Assembly: GCA_937899835.1 (NCBI GenBank)
Contig: CALCCE010000130.1
Coordinates: 1 to 62,125 of the forward strand
From: an uncultured Flavobacteriales bacterium
Lineage (GTDB): Bacteria > Bacteroidota > Bacteroidia > Flavobacteriales_G > Salibacteraceae
DNA length: 62,125 nt
Reading direction: 5' to 3'
In this document: positions 33,831 through 42,813 of the stretch, piece after piece
How the letters are laid out: each line of letters begins with the position of its first letter
How positions within the stretch are numbered: the first letter of the stretch is position 1
The notes under the pieces: model-generated
The model's input: the letters and a program-made list of their open reading frames with translations, nothing else
What the model was told of the DNA's origin: nothing
The model's database searches: none
Position numbers and translations under genes: made by a program

Positions 33831-35278
33831 GATTTGTTTTCCTGAAAGGTTGAATCTTGATGGACAGATAAACCCATGCTATCCGCTTTTGCCAGCATAA
33901 ACGTGCGCGCAGCTTCATACTCGTTGGGAATTTCCCCGTCGAGGATGGCATCGCGGATGGCTTGCTTCAAATCGCCAACCGCGCGGCAGGGTTTTAGGTC
34001 GAAGGTCTGCATAATTTCCGTACCGCTAATCGGTGGCTGCCAATTGCGCAAACGGTCTTTCTCCTCCACCTCCCTTAACTTTTGGCGCACCAATTCGTAG
34101 TTTCTTTTGTAGCGTTTTACCTTGAATTCATTTTTGGAGGTAATGTCCGCTTCACACAGCATCATCAGGGCCTCCAGGTCATTACCGGCCTCAAAAAGCA
34201 AACGACGAATGCCCGAATCGGTGACGGTGGTTTTGGTAAGGGCAATCGGCCGTAAGTGGAGTTGAACCATTTTTTGTACAAACTTCATTTTGTGGTCGGT
34301 CGGCAGGCGCAGTTTGCGGAATATCTTAGGTACCATACGCGCCCCTCGATCTTCGTGCCCGTGGAAGGTCCAGCCCGCTTGTGGATCGAAGCGTTTGGTG
34401 GCTGGTTTGGCAATGTCGTGCAGAATGGCGGACCAACGCAGCCAAAGGTCTTCCGAGTGCATGCTCAGGTTGTCCAGCACTTGCAAAGTGTGGTAGAAAT
34501 TGTCTTTGTGGCTTTTGCCATTCACGGTTTCAACCCCATGCAGGCTTTGCATTTCCGGAAAAATCAGTGGCAACAATCCAGTATCAAACAGCAGCCGGAA
34601 ACCGACTGAAGGAATGGGAGAGCGCACGATTTTGTTCAACTCTTCGGTAATGCGCTCCTGAGAAAGGATGTCTACCCGATCGCGGTTCCGCTCAATGGCG
34701 GTCAACGATTCTTTTTCAATTACGAAATTGAGTTGCGAGGCGAATCGGATGGCCCTCAACATCCGCAAAGGATCGTCCGAGTAGGTAATGTCAGGATCGA
34801 GTGGCGTGCGAATGATCTGATGGTCCAAATCTTCGAGCCCGTTGAAAGGGTCGTACAACACCCCGAAATCTTCGGGCTGAAGGCTTAGCGAAAGCGCGTT
34901 GATGGTGAAATCCCGGCGTTTTTGATCATCTTCGAGGGTACCATCCTCCACGATGGGTTTACGAGAGTTACGCTGGTAAGACTCTTTTCGGGCGCCTACA
35001 AACTCTACTTCCCATTCGCCCCAACGCAACATGGCGGTTCCAAAATTTTTGAAGTAAGAAACCTTCACTTCAGGGCCTCGTTTTTTGGCTACTGCCCTGG
35101 CCAATTCAATGCCGCTGCCTTCCACCACCACGTCAATATCCTTGCTCGGGCGAGCAAGCAATAAATCGCGCACAAAACCACCAATCACAAAGGCGCGGAG
35201 ATGAAGTTCTCCCGCAGCTTCACTGATGGCACGGAACACCGGGTGCTCCAAATGGTCGTCAAAGCGGTGCACTGACAT
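33827..35278 (-). CDS. cca: CCA tRNA nucleotidyltransferase, HD-domain type
   Basis: The N-terminal polymerase-beta fold reads [20 protein letters not shown], with VVVEGSG, then [13 protein letters not shown] and the flexible loop [20 protein letters not shown]. The HD domain follows ([37 protein letters not shown]), and a C-terminal helix region reads [20 protein letters not shown]. Length 483 is typical. The enzyme adds or repairs the 3' CCA of tRNA; the HD domain may act as a phosphodiesterase. The 4-bp overlap with the pRiA4b-type gene suggests translation coupling. Confidence 0.94.
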   Translation of the reverse strand: MSVHRFDDHLEHPVFRAISEAAGELHLRAFVIGGFVRDLLLARPSKDIDVVVEGSGIELARAVAKKRGPEVKVSYFKNFGTAMLRWGEWEVEFVGARKESYQRNSRKPIVEDGTLEDDQKRRDFTINALSLSLQPEDFGVLYDPFNGLEDLDHQIIRTPLDPDITYSDDPLRMLRAIRFASQLNFVIEKESLTAIERNRDRVDILSQERITEELNKIVRSPIPSVGFRLLFDTGLLPLIFPEMQSLHGVETVNGKSHKDNFYHTLQVLDNLSMHSEDLWLRWSAILHDIAKPATKRFDPQAGWTFHGHEDRGARMVPKIFRKLRLPTDHKMKFVQKMVQLHLRPIALTKTTVTDSGIRRLLFEAGNDLEALMMLCEADITSKNEFKVKRYKRNYELVRQKLREVEEKDRLRNWQPPISGTEIMQTFDLKPCRAVGDLKQAIRDAILDGEIPNEYEAARTFMLAKADSMGLSVHQDSTFQENKS

Positions 35279-35303
35279 GGTAGGCGAAAAAAATGTTGTG
35301 GGG

Positions 35304-35894
35304 TTATTCCCTGATGATCTTGATTTCCCCGTTGAGGGCCAACTTAATGATGGAGGACGCTCCTGAGGTTTGCTTTTCCTGTTGGCGCAAATTTACCACA
35401 TAATCTACCCCATCCAAAATTAGGGAATCAATGTCGGCAAAGCTTTGTGGAGAAGGCATGCCGCTGCGGTTGGCCGAGGTGGAAACAATGGGCCGTCCCA
35501 GTTTTTGAATCAGGCGTTGACAAAAAATATCTTTCACAATTCTAATGCCTAAGCTACCGTCTTCGGCCAGTAAAACCTCTGGCAAATTCACCGGGTTGGA
35601 ATAAATGATGGTCAGTGGTTTCTCGGAAAGGTCGATCAAGTCCCAGGCAAGGGCTGGCACTTCTTCTACATACCGATTGAGCATTGCATCGTCGGCCACC
35701 AAAACCAGAAACGTTTTGGCGATGGGGCGGTCTTTCAGACTTGCCACCTTTTCGATGGCCTCCACCCGGGTAGCATCGCTGCCCAAGCCCCAAATGGTAT
35801 CGGTAGGGTAGAGCAGTGTACCTCCGGTATCTAAGGTCTCTACCGCTTTGCCAATTTCGGCATGCATTTTTGGATCAGGAGTGTTTTTAGGCAT
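35304..35894 (-). CDS. L-threonylcarbamoyladenylate synthase (Sua5/YrdC-like)
   Basis: The 196-residue protein starts at the ATG at 35894 ([20 protein letters not shown]). [71 protein letters not shown] and [16 protein letters not shown] are the YrdC-fold signatures. It makes threonylcarbamoyl-AMP for t6A37 in tRNA. It overlaps the VOC gene by 8 bp. It lies close to cca and miaA, giving a tRNA-modification cluster. YciO-like members look alike; the Lys-Arg-Thr pattern favours the TsaC/Sua5 role. Confidence 0.88.
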   Translation of the reverse strand: MPKNTPDPKMHAEIGKAVETLDTGGTLLYPTDTIWGLGSDATRVEAIEKVASLKDRPIAKTFLVLVADDAMLNRYVEEVPALAWDLIDLSEKPLTIIYSNPVNLPEVLLAEDGSLGIRIVKDIFCQRLIQKLGRPIVSTSANRSGMPSPQSFADIDSLILDGVDYVVNLRQQEKQTSGASSIIKLALNGEIKIIRE

Positions 35895-36270
35895 CGCCGG
35901 CAAAGGTCAGAACATAACCGTTCAAATCCATGATGGTGAATTCGTTGGTACCGTAGAAAGTCGTATCCAGATCGGAAACGATCTCTACTTTTTCTTCCAA
36001 CTCTTCATATAGCTTTTCCACGTGGTCTACATCAATGTAGATGGTGCCTGAACCTCCCACCGCGCGACCTGATAGTTGGTTTACTGCTCCGGTGAGACTG
36101 GAAACGGTTTGAAACATGATGGCGACTTCCCCCCGTTTGACCATGGCCCAATCATAAGGGCCTTTCTCCGGTACGGTAGAAACCACTTCAAAACCAAGAA
36201 TATCGCGGTAGTAAGCCGCCGTTTGGTTTACATTGTTCACCATGAGGTTGGGGGTGAGGCGTTTCAGCAT
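35887..36270 (-). CDS. VOC-family (glyoxalase/bleomycin-resistance-fold) protein
   Basis: From the ATG at 36270 the 127-residue protein has the paired beta-alpha-beta-beta-beta modules of the VOC fold: RLTPNLMVNNVNQTAAYYRD, ILGFEVVSTVPEKGPYDWAM, then YIDVDHVEKLYEELEEKVE and EFTIMDLNGYVLTFAG. The substrate is unknown. An in-frame ATG at 36279 adds three residues. Its stop overlaps the Sua5/YrdC gene by 8 bp. Confidence 0.88.
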   Translation of the reverse strand: MLKRLTPNLMVNNVNQTAAYYRDILGFEVVSTVPEKGPYDWAMVKRGEVAIMFQTVSSLTGAVNQLSGRAVGGSGTIYIDVDHVEKLYEELEEKVEIVSDLDTTFYGTNEFTIMDLNGYVLTFAGDA

Positions 36271-36313
36271 AGGGCACATCGATTATGGCTACAAAAGTGA
36301 GGGAATTTCCGGA

Positions 36314-37330
36314 TTATTCCACCCCCTTCCAAGGCAAATCCTTCAGGGCTTTTTTCAAGGCAAGCGCAGAAAGCTGATGCATGCAGTCCAATTGGGGCAA
36401 CCGACAGGTATTGCTCACACATGGGGCGCAATCCAAACCCGGAACCCGAACTACTTTTACGGGTGCTTCACTTAGCGGACCCGTATTTTTTTCGTTGCCA
36501 GCACCAAAAATGACCAGAATAGGGATTTCAACTGCTGCAGCCAGGTGTGCTGGTCCTGAGTCGGTACTCACTACCAGTTGGGCCGCTTTCACCACGCGGG
36601 CCAGTTCAGGCAAAGTGGTGGTACCGGCCACCGATTGCGCGGGAAGATCGGCTAGGGCGGTGACAATGGAATTCACGTGTGCCACATCGGATGGGCCTCC
36701 AACCAACACCAAGGGCAATTGAGTTTCGAGGTGAAGCAACCGGGCAATTTCGGTCGCTTTTTCTACTGGAATTCGGCGGGATTCGGCCACCGAATTGGGG
36801 TTGAACACCAAATATTTTTCCGGCAACTGGTTCAGATCGGGTGTTTGTTCCAGGGTGGTTTGTAGCGAAGGAATACCGACTGACTTTCGTTTGGAAGGAA
36901 AAGATTGCCAAAGCAAATCGAGGTATTCTTCGGAGCGGTGCTGACCATCGGCTTTGGAGAAACTTCGGGTAAGCCAAATGGAGCGCCCTTCTTTCCGATA
37001 ACCAAAACGCTGGCGGCTGTTGGTGGCCCAACCCATTAGGGCCGAAGAAAACGAATCGGGGAGGCAGAAAAAGAACTGATAGCGCTCTTTGCGCAGGTTT
37101 CGCCCAAATTGCACGGCTCCCATAGGGCCGGGAAAATCTGCTTTGTTGAAAGGGTGTATCTGTCGCACACCCGGCAGCATTTCTGCCAACCCCACCAGGT
37201 TGCTTTTGACCACTACGTCAATGCTTGCTCCGGGAAAAGTGGTGCGTAATCCTGACAGGAAGATTCGCGCCATGAGCAAGTCGCCCAACCAGTTGGGGAG
37301 CCTTACCAATATCTTAGTTGGGGCACTCAT
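36314..37330 (-). CDS. Glycosyltransferase family 9, heptosyltransferase-like (WaaF-type)
   Basis: The 338-residue protein begins TKILVRLPNWLGDLLMARIF, the N-terminal signature of ADP-heptose:LPS heptosyltransferase II. KYLVFNPNSVAESRRIPVEK stands where WaaF has its PGAEWGxAKxWP segment. VVSTDSGPAHLAAAVEIPIL carries the conserved DSGPAH donor-site block. A Cys cluster (GLDCAPCVSNTCRLPQLDC) matches other GT9 proteins. It probably adds a heptose-like or other sugar to LPS in the cytosol. The start may be the next upstream ATG at 37336. Confidence 0.88.
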   Translation of the reverse strand: MSAPTKILVRLPNWLGDLLMARIFLSGLRTTFPGASIDVVVKSNLVGLAEMLPGVRQIHPFNKADFPGPMGAVQFGRNLRKERYQFFFCLPDSFSSALMGWATNSRQRFGYRKEGRSIWLTRSFSKADGQHRSEEYLDLLWQSFPSKRKSVGIPSLQTTLEQTPDLNQLPEKYLVFNPNSVAESRRIPVEKATEIARLLHLETQLPLVLVGGPSDVAHVNSIVTALADLPAQSVAGTTTLPELARVVKAAQLVVSTDSGPAHLAAAVEIPILVIFGAGNEKNTGPLSEAPVKVVRVPGLDCAPCVSNTCRLPQLDCMHQLSALALKKALKDLPWKGVE

Positions 37331-37360
37331 CGCCACTACAAATTTGGCAAAAAGGAACGA

Positions 37361-37789
37361 TTACCGGAAACGTGCCCGTTTCTTGCGGTAATAATTGGTC
37401 TTTACCTTGATCCAATAGTACTCAAGGGGATAGAAACGCAGGCCCAATACAATGAAGGAATTGCCCAACAGAAAGACCAACCGGTGGGTTCGTTCCACCA
37501 GGTCGTCCCTGAAAATGAAGCCAATGAGCAAGATACCGACCAGGGAGATTAAAATTTTGGGGATCAGTTGTCTGAAGGGCTCTACTTCCATCATGATGTT
37601 GAGCATCACTACCAAAATGGACATGTTGAGGATGTACTCGTTGCAAATGACTTCCCACCGAATTCGAGGGTTGCGAGGTTCGTAAATCATGGATACGAAA
37701 TCCCAACCCGGATCGGTAAGCAACCAAACGAAAAGCCCTTGAATAAGGCTAAACAGGGTGATCTTAGCAATTTTATTGAGCAGTACCAT
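37361..37789 (-). CDS. Small membrane protein, unknown function
   Basis: The 142 residues have about four hydrophobic segments: near 8-24 (TLFSLIQGLFVWLL), 52-66 (LNMSILVVMLNIM), 76-92 (ILISLVGILLIGFIF) and 103-118 (LVFLLGNSFIVLGL). The C-terminus is very basic (KVKTNYYRKKRARFR), so it lies in the cytosol. It sits upstream of the WaaF-like gene on the same strand (24-bp gap), so it may share its transcript. No family is recognised. Confidence 0.7.
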   Translation of the reverse strand: MVLLNKIAKITLFSLIQGLFVWLLTDPGWDFVSMIYEPRNPRIRWEVICNEYILNMSILVVMLNIMMEVEPFRQLIPKILISLVGILLIGFIFRDDLVERTHRLVFLLGNSFIVLGLRFYPLEYYWIKVKTNYYRKKRARFR

Positions 37790-37882
37790 CGTTGGGCGTT
37801 GTCGCTATACCTTTGGGCAATGTACCATCAGGATCAGGACTACAAGGTACACCAATTCTAAATTGGTTTTGCGGTGTAAAAC

Positions 37883-38689
37883 TTATACCGCCACATCGAA
37901 TTCACGCAGTGCTGAATTCAAAGAGGTTTTTTTGTCCGTACTTTCTTTTCGGGTGCCAATGATCAAGGCACAGGGAACCTGATAATCTCCGGCCGGAAAT
38001 TTTTTGGTGTAGCTTCCAGGAATTACTACCGATCGGCTGGGCACCACGCCCCGGTACTCTTTGGGCGATTCACCCGAAACATCGATGATTTTAGTGCTTT
38101 GGGTAAGCACTACATTGGCCCCTAAAACGGCTTCTCTTTCTACCCGAACACCTTCTACTACGATGCAACGGGAGCCAATGAAACAATTGTCCTCAACCAC
38201 CACCGGAGCGGCTTGCAGGGGTTCCAAGACTCCGCCAATGCCAACACCACCACTTAGGTGAACGTTTTTACCGATTTGTGCACACGACCCCACGGTGGCC
38301 CAGGTGTCGACCATAGAGCCTTCGTCTACAAATGCTCCAATATTTACGTAAGAGGGCATTAGTATAACTCCAGGGGCCACATAAGCACCGTAACGAGCAA
38401 TAGCATGGGGAACCACCCGCACACCGAGTTCGGCGTATCCGGTTTTGAGTTTCATTTTATCGTGAAATTCAAAAGGGCCAACTTGCAGGGTGGTCATTTT
38501 TTGAATGGGAAAGTAGAGTACCACTGCTTTTTTCACCCATTCATTCACCTGCCAGCCATCGGCAATGGGTTCAGCACAGCGCAACCGGCCTTTGTCGATT
38601 TCTTCGATCACTTCACGAACAGCGGCAATGACGTGCTTTTCTTTCAGTAATTCCCGGTTTTCCCAGGCTTCTTCAATGATGGCTTGCAT
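37883..38689 (-). CDS. dapD: 2,3,4,5-tetrahydropyridine-2,6-dicarboxylate N-succinyltransferase
   Basis: The 268-residue protein has the left-handed beta-helix hexapeptides of DapD: VAPGVILMPSYVNIGAFVDE, GSMVDTWATVGSCAQIGKNV, HLSGGVGIGGVLEPLQAAPV and VVEDNCFIGSRCIVVEGVRV. The N-terminal helix region (IIEEAWENRELLKEKHVIAA) is standard. It succinylates tetrahydrodipicolinate in lysine/diaminopimelate synthesis. Length matches the family. It is monocistronic. Confidence 0.97.
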   Translation of the reverse strand: MQAIIEEAWENRELLKEKHVIAAVREVIEEIDKGRLRCAEPIADGWQVNEWVKKAVVLYFPIQKMTTLQVGPFEFHDKMKLKTGYAELGVRVVPHAIARYGAYVAPGVILMPSYVNIGAFVDEGSMVDTWATVGSCAQIGKNVHLSGGVGIGGVLEPLQAAPVVVEDNCFIGSRCIVVEGVRVEREAVLGANVVLTQSTKIIDVSGESPKEYRGVVPSRSVVIPGSYTKKFPAGDYQVPCALIIGTRKESTDKKTSLNSALREFDVAV

Positions 38690-38761
38690 ACAGGGTCAGG
38701 TTTTGAGCAAATGTAAGGTTTCATCGGGGATGAAGAAATGAACCTAACCCGAGTTTTTGGC

Positions 38762-38769
38762 TATTTTTG
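38762..38769 (+). promoter_or_regulatory. Promoter -7 box of ruvX
   Basis: TATTTTTG fits TAnnTTTG and lies 20 bp before the ATG at 38790; it overlaps the in-frame upstream extension (from 38757), arguing against the longer start. Confidence 0.45.
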
Positions 38770-38789
38770 CCCTCGATAAAGCCGATTTT

Positions 38790-39227
38790 ATGGGACGCAT
38801 CCTGGCAATTGATTACGGAAAAAAACGGGTAGGCCTGGCTACAACAGACCCCCTGCAACTCATTGCCAGTGCCCTCACCACGGTGGCAGCCAACGAAACA
38901 ATGGCGTATTTAAAGGCCTACTGCGACCGGGAAGAAGTAGAACGTTTTGTGGTGGGCTTGCCCCGCAGGTGGAACAACGATGCTTCGGAAGTAGAGTCGG
39001 CCATTCAAGCTTTTGTAGGACGGTTGAAAAAGCAGTTTCCCGCCATTCCGGTTGACCGTGAAGATGAGCGGTTCACCTCCTTGCTAGCGACCAGGGCCAT
39101 TCGAGACAGTGGTGTGAAAAAGAAAGACCGGCAAAACAAAGGATTGGTAGACCAGGTGAGTGCTACCATTATCTTGCAGAGCTATTTGGAACGAAAAAAC
39201 AATGCCCCCGGGCGTCCTAATTTGTAA
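38790..39227 (+). CDS. ruvX: Putative pre-16S rRNA nuclease/Holliday-junction resolvase-fold protein (YqgF)
   Basis: The 145-residue protein starts MGRILAIDYGKKRVGLATTD, the YqgF signature, and has VERFVVGLPRRWNNDASEVE, then VDREDERFTSLLATRAI and the final KGLVDQVSATIILQSYLE. The RNase H-like fold's acidic residues (D of AIDYG, E and D of DREDERF, D of LVDQVSA) are present. In E. coli it processes the 5' end of 16S rRNA. It precedes def by 12 bp and is probably co-transcribed. Confidence 0.93.
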   Translation: MGRILAIDYGKKRVGLATTDPLQLIASALTTVAANETMAYLKAYCDREEVERFVVGLPRRWNNDASEVESAIQAFVGRLKKQFPAIPVDREDERFTSLLATRAIRDSGVKKKDRQNKGLVDQVSATIILQSYLERKNNAPGRPNL

Positions 39228-39239
39228 ACAATTCAATCG

Positions 39240-39842
39240 ATGATATTACCCATCGTTGCCTATGGCGATCCAGTGTTGAGAGCCGAAACCCAAGAAATCA
39301 CCAAGGATTATCCAGACCTGGATAGGTTGATCGACAACATGTTTGAAACCATGTACGCAGCCAACGGCATTGGTTTAGCTGCGCCCCAGGTTGGGCTGGA
39401 CATTCGCATGTTTATCGTCGACCTCGATTCGGTGGCCCAGGATGCCGAAGAAGTAGAAGATCCGGAAGAGCGCGAACGCCTCTTGCAATACAAAGGGTTT
39501 AAAAAGGTCTTCATCAATCCCATCATCCTTGAAGAAACCGGCGAAGAGTGGCCTTTTGAGGAAGGTTGCCTGAGCATTCCCAACATTCGGGAGGAAGTGA
39601 AGCGACAAGACACCATTCGTATTGAATATGAGGATGAAAATTTTAATCTTGTAGAAGCGCAATTTGATGACATGGCGGCACGCGTCATTCAACATGAATA
39701 CGATCACATCGAAGGCGTCTTGTTCACCGACAAGCTGAACCCGCTCAAAAGGCGCTTGCTTACCCGTCGGCTGGCCAACATCAGCAAAGGAAATGTGAAA
39801 GTGGATTACAAAATGCGTTTCCCGCAGCGCAAGGGAAGGTGA
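39240..39842 (+). CDS. def: Peptide deformylase
   Basis: Three metal-site motifs are intact: GIGLAAPQVG, EEGCLSIPN with the Cys ligand, and IQHEYDHIEGVLFTD with HExxH. It removes the N-formyl group from new proteins. At 200 residues, it has the insertion around residues 65-85 (SVAQDAEEVEDPEERERLL) seen in Bacteroidota deformylases. It follows ruvX closely; the TPR lipoprotein gene follows after 68 bp. Confidence 0.97.
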   Translation: MILPIVAYGDPVLRAETQEITKDYPDLDRLIDNMFETMYAANGIGLAAPQVGLDIRMFIVDLDSVAQDAEEVEDPEERERLLQYKGFKKVFINPIILEETGEEWPFEEGCLSIPNIREEVKRQDTIRIEYEDENFNLVEAQFDDMAARVIQHEYDHIEGVLFTDKLNPLKRRLLTRRLANISKGNVKVDYKMRFPQRKGR

Positions 39843-39910
39843 AATAATCCTACTTTGCCTGTCGTTAGTGCTCAAGTCTACCGATTGCCCAACGCTAAAA
39901 ACCAACCAAA

Positions 39911-40501
39911 ATGATTCGCACCTTAGCCCTTTTCTCCTCCGGATTGCTCCTTACCTTACTTGTTGCCTGTGGTGGTGGCACCTCAGGTGGTGATGGAAAT
40001 GCTTCGACAACAGATTCGCTTTCGAAGATGGAACTTACCGATACCATTGCCAAACTCGAAAACCAACTGGTGAACCAAACCTCTTTGGAAATTGATGTGG
40101 AAAAGGCGCAGTACGTGGTCGGTTACTACAAGGAATTTGCCGATCGTTTCCCCGAGGACGAACAATCGCCCGCGTTTTTGTTCAAGGCAGCCCGTGTATT
40201 GATTGGCTTGGGTTCATACCAACAAGCCATCAGCTATTTTGAACGCATTAAAACCCATTTTCCCGGATACGACAAACGGGGTGACGCCCAGTTTTTCATT
40301 GGTTTCGTCTACGATGAGCATCTGAATCAAATGGGCAAGGCCAAGGAGAATTATGAAATGTTCCTGGAAAAATACCCCGACCACAACATGGCCGATGATG
40401 CTAAAGCGTTGATTGAAAAATTAGGAATGTCGGACGAAGAGTGGTTGCAAATGGTGCAGGAACGCAACGCCAAAGCGGCCGACAGTACTCAGGTACCTTA
40501 A
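39911..40501 (+). CDS. TPR lipoprotein (BamD/CpoB-like)
   Basis: A lipoprotein signal ends in LLTLLVACGGG, with no acidic export signal after the Cys (GGGTSGGDG), so it likely stays periplasmic. Residues about 60-185 form TPRs of the outer-membrane-assembly type: YYKEFADRFPEDEQSPAFLF, ISYFERIKTHFPGYDKRGDA, FFIGFVYDEHLNQMGKAKEN and FLEKYPDHNMADDAKALIEK. The repeat style resembles BamD and CpoB/YbgF. A partner role in envelope assembly is inferred. It converges with cdaA, 11 bp between stops. Confidence 0.85.
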   Translation: MIRTLALFSSGLLLTLLVACGGGTSGGDGNASTTDSLSKMELTDTIAKLENQLVNQTSLEIDVEKAQYVVGYYKEFADRFPEDEQSPAFLFKAARVLIGLGSYQQAISYFERIKTHFPGYDKRGDAQFFIGFVYDEHLNQMGKAKENYEMFLEKYPDHNMADDAKALIEKLGMSDEEWLQMVQERNAKAADSTQVP

Positions 40502-40512
40502 ATAGGGAAGCG

Positions 40513-41304
40513 CTACCGCAGTTCTTTTTCCAAGGCTTCCGGCAGTTGTCCGGAATTCACTTCTTGCAATTTTCCTCGGCTCACCAACGAGATATGGCCA
40601 GTTTCTTCTGAAACCACAATGGCCAGTCCGTCGGTATTTTCGGTGATGCCGATGGCCGCACGGTGGCGCATGCCCAAGCGGCCGGGCAGGTTCGACCTTT
40701 CTGATACCGGCAAAACATTGCTGGCCGACAAGATGGTGTTGCCATCGATAAGAACGGCACCATCGTGCAAGGGGCTGTTTTTGAAAAAGATACTTTCCAG
40801 TAGATCGGCAGAGAGCAGTGCATTGAGCTTTTTGCCACCCGAGGTATACATGTCGAGTGCGGTGAAGCGGCTGATGATGATCAGGGCGCCACAATGATCT
40901 TCGGCCATGCGGGTTACTGCCCGGGTCAGTTCTTCAATGTCGAGGTTGCTGGGCCGGTCGTTGCGTTTCCAATTGATCAAACGGTTGAGCCAGCCCTTTT
41001 CGCTAAATCCGGTAGTGCCCACCAACAATAGAAACTTGCGCAGCTCTTGCTGGAAAACAATGATGAGTGCAATGACCCCCACACCGATAAATTGCCCCAA
41101 AATCTCGGAAAGCAGGTTCATTTGCAGGGCTTCTACCAATTTCCAGAACAGGTAGATGGCGAAAATGCCGAGAAAGATGCGAATGGCTACCGTACCTCGA
41201 ATCACGATGTACAACTGATAGATCAAAACGGCCACCAACAGGATGTCCACCACATCTTGCCAGCCGAGCGTGATAAAGGTCAATATGGCAGAAAATACAC
41301 TCAT
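40513..41304 (-). CDS. cdaA: Diadenylate cyclase CdaA
   Basis: Three membrane segments occupy residues about 3-90 (FSAILTFITLGW, VVDILLVAVLIYQLYIV, IGVGVIALIIVFQQELRKF). The DAC domain follows: HCGALIIISRFTALDMYTSG, LHDGAVLIDGNTILSASNVL with the DGA motif, and SNLPGRLGMRHRAAIGITEN with RHR. It makes cyclic di-AMP at the membrane. Its start overlaps the folP stop by 4 bp, so folP and cdaA are coupled, a common order in this phylum. No CdaR-like YbbR protein is adjacent. Confidence 0.96.
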   Translation of the reverse strand: MSVFSAILTFITLGWQDVVDILLVAVLIYQLYIVIRGTVAIRIFLGIFAIYLFWKLVEALQMNLLSEILGQFIGVGVIALIIVFQQELRKFLLLVGTTGFSEKGWLNRLINWKRNDRPSNLDIEELTRAVTRMAEDHCGALIIISRFTALDMYTSGGKKLNALLSADLLESIFFKNSPLHDGAVLIDGNTILSASNVLPVSERSNLPGRLGMRHRAAIGITENTDGLAIVVSEETGHISLVSRGKLQEVNSGQLPEALEKELR

Positions 41305-42167
41305 ACCGTGGTAGAAGGCAAGGCGCCCACAATTTTTATGGCTTGCACTGCCTCTTTTACATCGTGAACCCTGAGCATGTTTGCCCCTTTCATCAAGGCA
41401 ATGGTATGCGCAGCCGTGGTGCCGTTAAGAGCAGTTTCAGGCCGTGTGCCGAGTACTTTATTGATCATCGATTTGCGGGAAACCCCCACTAAAACCGGAC
41501 TTTCTAAAATTTGAAATTGTGGTAAATCTTGCAGCAGTTGGTAATTGTGCGCAAGGTCTTTTCCAAAACCAAAGCCGGGATCTACCACCACATCTTTGGC
41601 CCCCAGCAAACGGAGTTTTTCCAGTTGGCGGGCAAAAAATAGCATGACCTCTTCGGTAACATGGGCATACTCCGGTTGCTCTTGCATGGTTTTGGGCTTG
41701 CCTTGCAGGTGCATCATCACGTAGGGAATGCCCAGCTGTGCCACGGTAGCCAACATTGCATCGTCATAGGTGCCTCCGGAAATGTCGTTGATGATGGCTG
41801 CCCCACGGTCCGCAGCTTCAGTTGCGATGTTGCTTCTGTAGGTATCGACAGAAAAAATGGCTTCGGGAAAAGCAGCTACTAAGGCCTCCAGGACCGGAAG
41901 CAATCGTTGGGCTTCTTCAACTTCGGAAATTTCGTCGGAGCCCGGCCGGCTGCTCATGGCTCCCAGGTCGATGATGGTAGCACCTTCCTGAAGCATGATT
42001 TCGGTTTGCCGAAGGGCAGAATCGGGCTTTTCAAAGCGGCCACCGTCGAAAAACGAATCGGGGGTGAGGTTCAAAATGCCCATCACTACCGGAGTGCTAA
42101 GCGAAAGCAGCCTTCCCCGGCAATTGATGGCCCTCTGCGGCCAAAAAAATGTATCTTGCGAACCCAT
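41301..42167 (-). CDS. folP: Dihydropteroate synthase
   Basis: The 288-residue TIM barrel shows VVMGILNLTPDSFFDGGRFE, the DLGAMSSRPGSDEI loop, SVDTYRSNIATEAADRGAAI, INDISGGTYDD and VVVDPGFGFGKDLAHNYQLL, with KSMINKVLG and NGTTAAHTIALMKGANMLRV at the end. It condenses pABA with the pterin diphosphate in folate synthesis. The start is 28 bp from the divergent DUF1599-like start, and the stop overlaps cdaA by 4 bp. Confidence 0.96.
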   Translation of the reverse strand: MGSQDTFFWPQRAINCRGRLLSLSTPVVMGILNLTPDSFFDGGRFEKPDSALRQTEIMLQEGATIIDLGAMSSRPGSDEISEVEEAQRLLPVLEALVAAFPEAIFSVDTYRSNIATEAADRGAAIINDISGGTYDDAMLATVAQLGIPYVMMHLQGKPKTMQEQPEYAHVTEEVMLFFARQLEKLRLLGAKDVVVDPGFGFGKDLAHNYQLLQDLPQFQILESPVLVGVSRKSMINKVLGTRPETALNGTTAAHTIALMKGANMLRVHDVKEAVQAIKIVGALPSTTV

Positions 42168-42195
42168 TTTTCCGGTAACCTCTCAACTGATTTTT

Positions 42196-42744
42196 GTGGC
42201 CAATACCGACCAGCAATACGATGCGGCAGGAGCCAAATGTAAAGACATTTTCCTGAAAAAAATGCGTGACTATGGTACCGCATGGCGCATCCTACGGGTG
42301 AGCTCGCTCACCGATCAACTGTTTATCAAAGCCCAGCGCATCCGAACCCTGGAAGAAGGAGGTGTTTCTAAAGTAGGCGAGGGGATAGAGCCCGAATTTG
42401 TGGCCATGGTGAATTATGCGGTGATGGGCCTCATACAAATGGAGATGGGCAACGATGGCCCGATTGAACTGGAGCATGCCGCAGCAGAAAAAGCCTACGA
42501 TGCGCAAATGAGTGCTGCTAAAGCGCTGATGCAGCGCAAAAACCACGATTATGGTGAGGCATGGCGCGACATGCGCGTGAGTTCCCTCACCGATTTGATT
42601 CTGATGAAACTCCTGCGGGTGAAACAAATTGAAGACAACCGTGGGAAAACCCTCATTTCTGAGGGAATCGATGCCAATTACCAGGACATCATCAACTATT
42701 CGATGTTTGCCCTCATCAAATTCCAGGAAGCAGAAGTTAATTAG
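42196..42744 (+). CDS. DUF1599 protein with two copies of the domain
   Basis: I place the start at the GTG at 42196 (VANTDQQYDAAGAKCKDIFL), since homologues begin with a short acidic lead before the CxDxFxxKMxDYG block. ATG codons at 42127 and 41995 are in frame but overlap folP. The 182 residues contain two related halves: KMRDYGTAWRILRVSSLTDQ with MVNYAVMGLIQ, and RKNHDYGEAWRDMRVSSLTD with IINYSMFALIK. The function is unknown; the pattern is that of an all-alpha NTP pyrophosphatase-like or MazG-like fold, but this is not established. It lies divergent to folP. Confidence 0.87.
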   Translation: MANTDQQYDAAGAKCKDIFLKKMRDYGTAWRILRVSSLTDQLFIKAQRIRTLEEGGVSKVGEGIEPEFVAMVNYAVMGLIQMEMGNDGPIELEHAAAEKAYDAQMSAAKALMQRKNHDYGEAWRDMRVSSLTDLILMKLLRVKQIEDNRGKTLISEGIDANYQDIINYSMFALIKFQEAEVN

Positions 42745-42813
42745 TTGTTAAAGATATCCCGCAGGTCCGAAAGGGCCAGTAAATTCGAAAACGACCTAAA
42801 AAAGTAACCTGAC

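Noticed and set aside
37851-37867. Hairpin ACCAATT/AATTGGT followed by TTTT
   Set aside because: It points to the plus strand but no plus-strand gene ends nearby, and it is weak (7 A/T-rich pairs).
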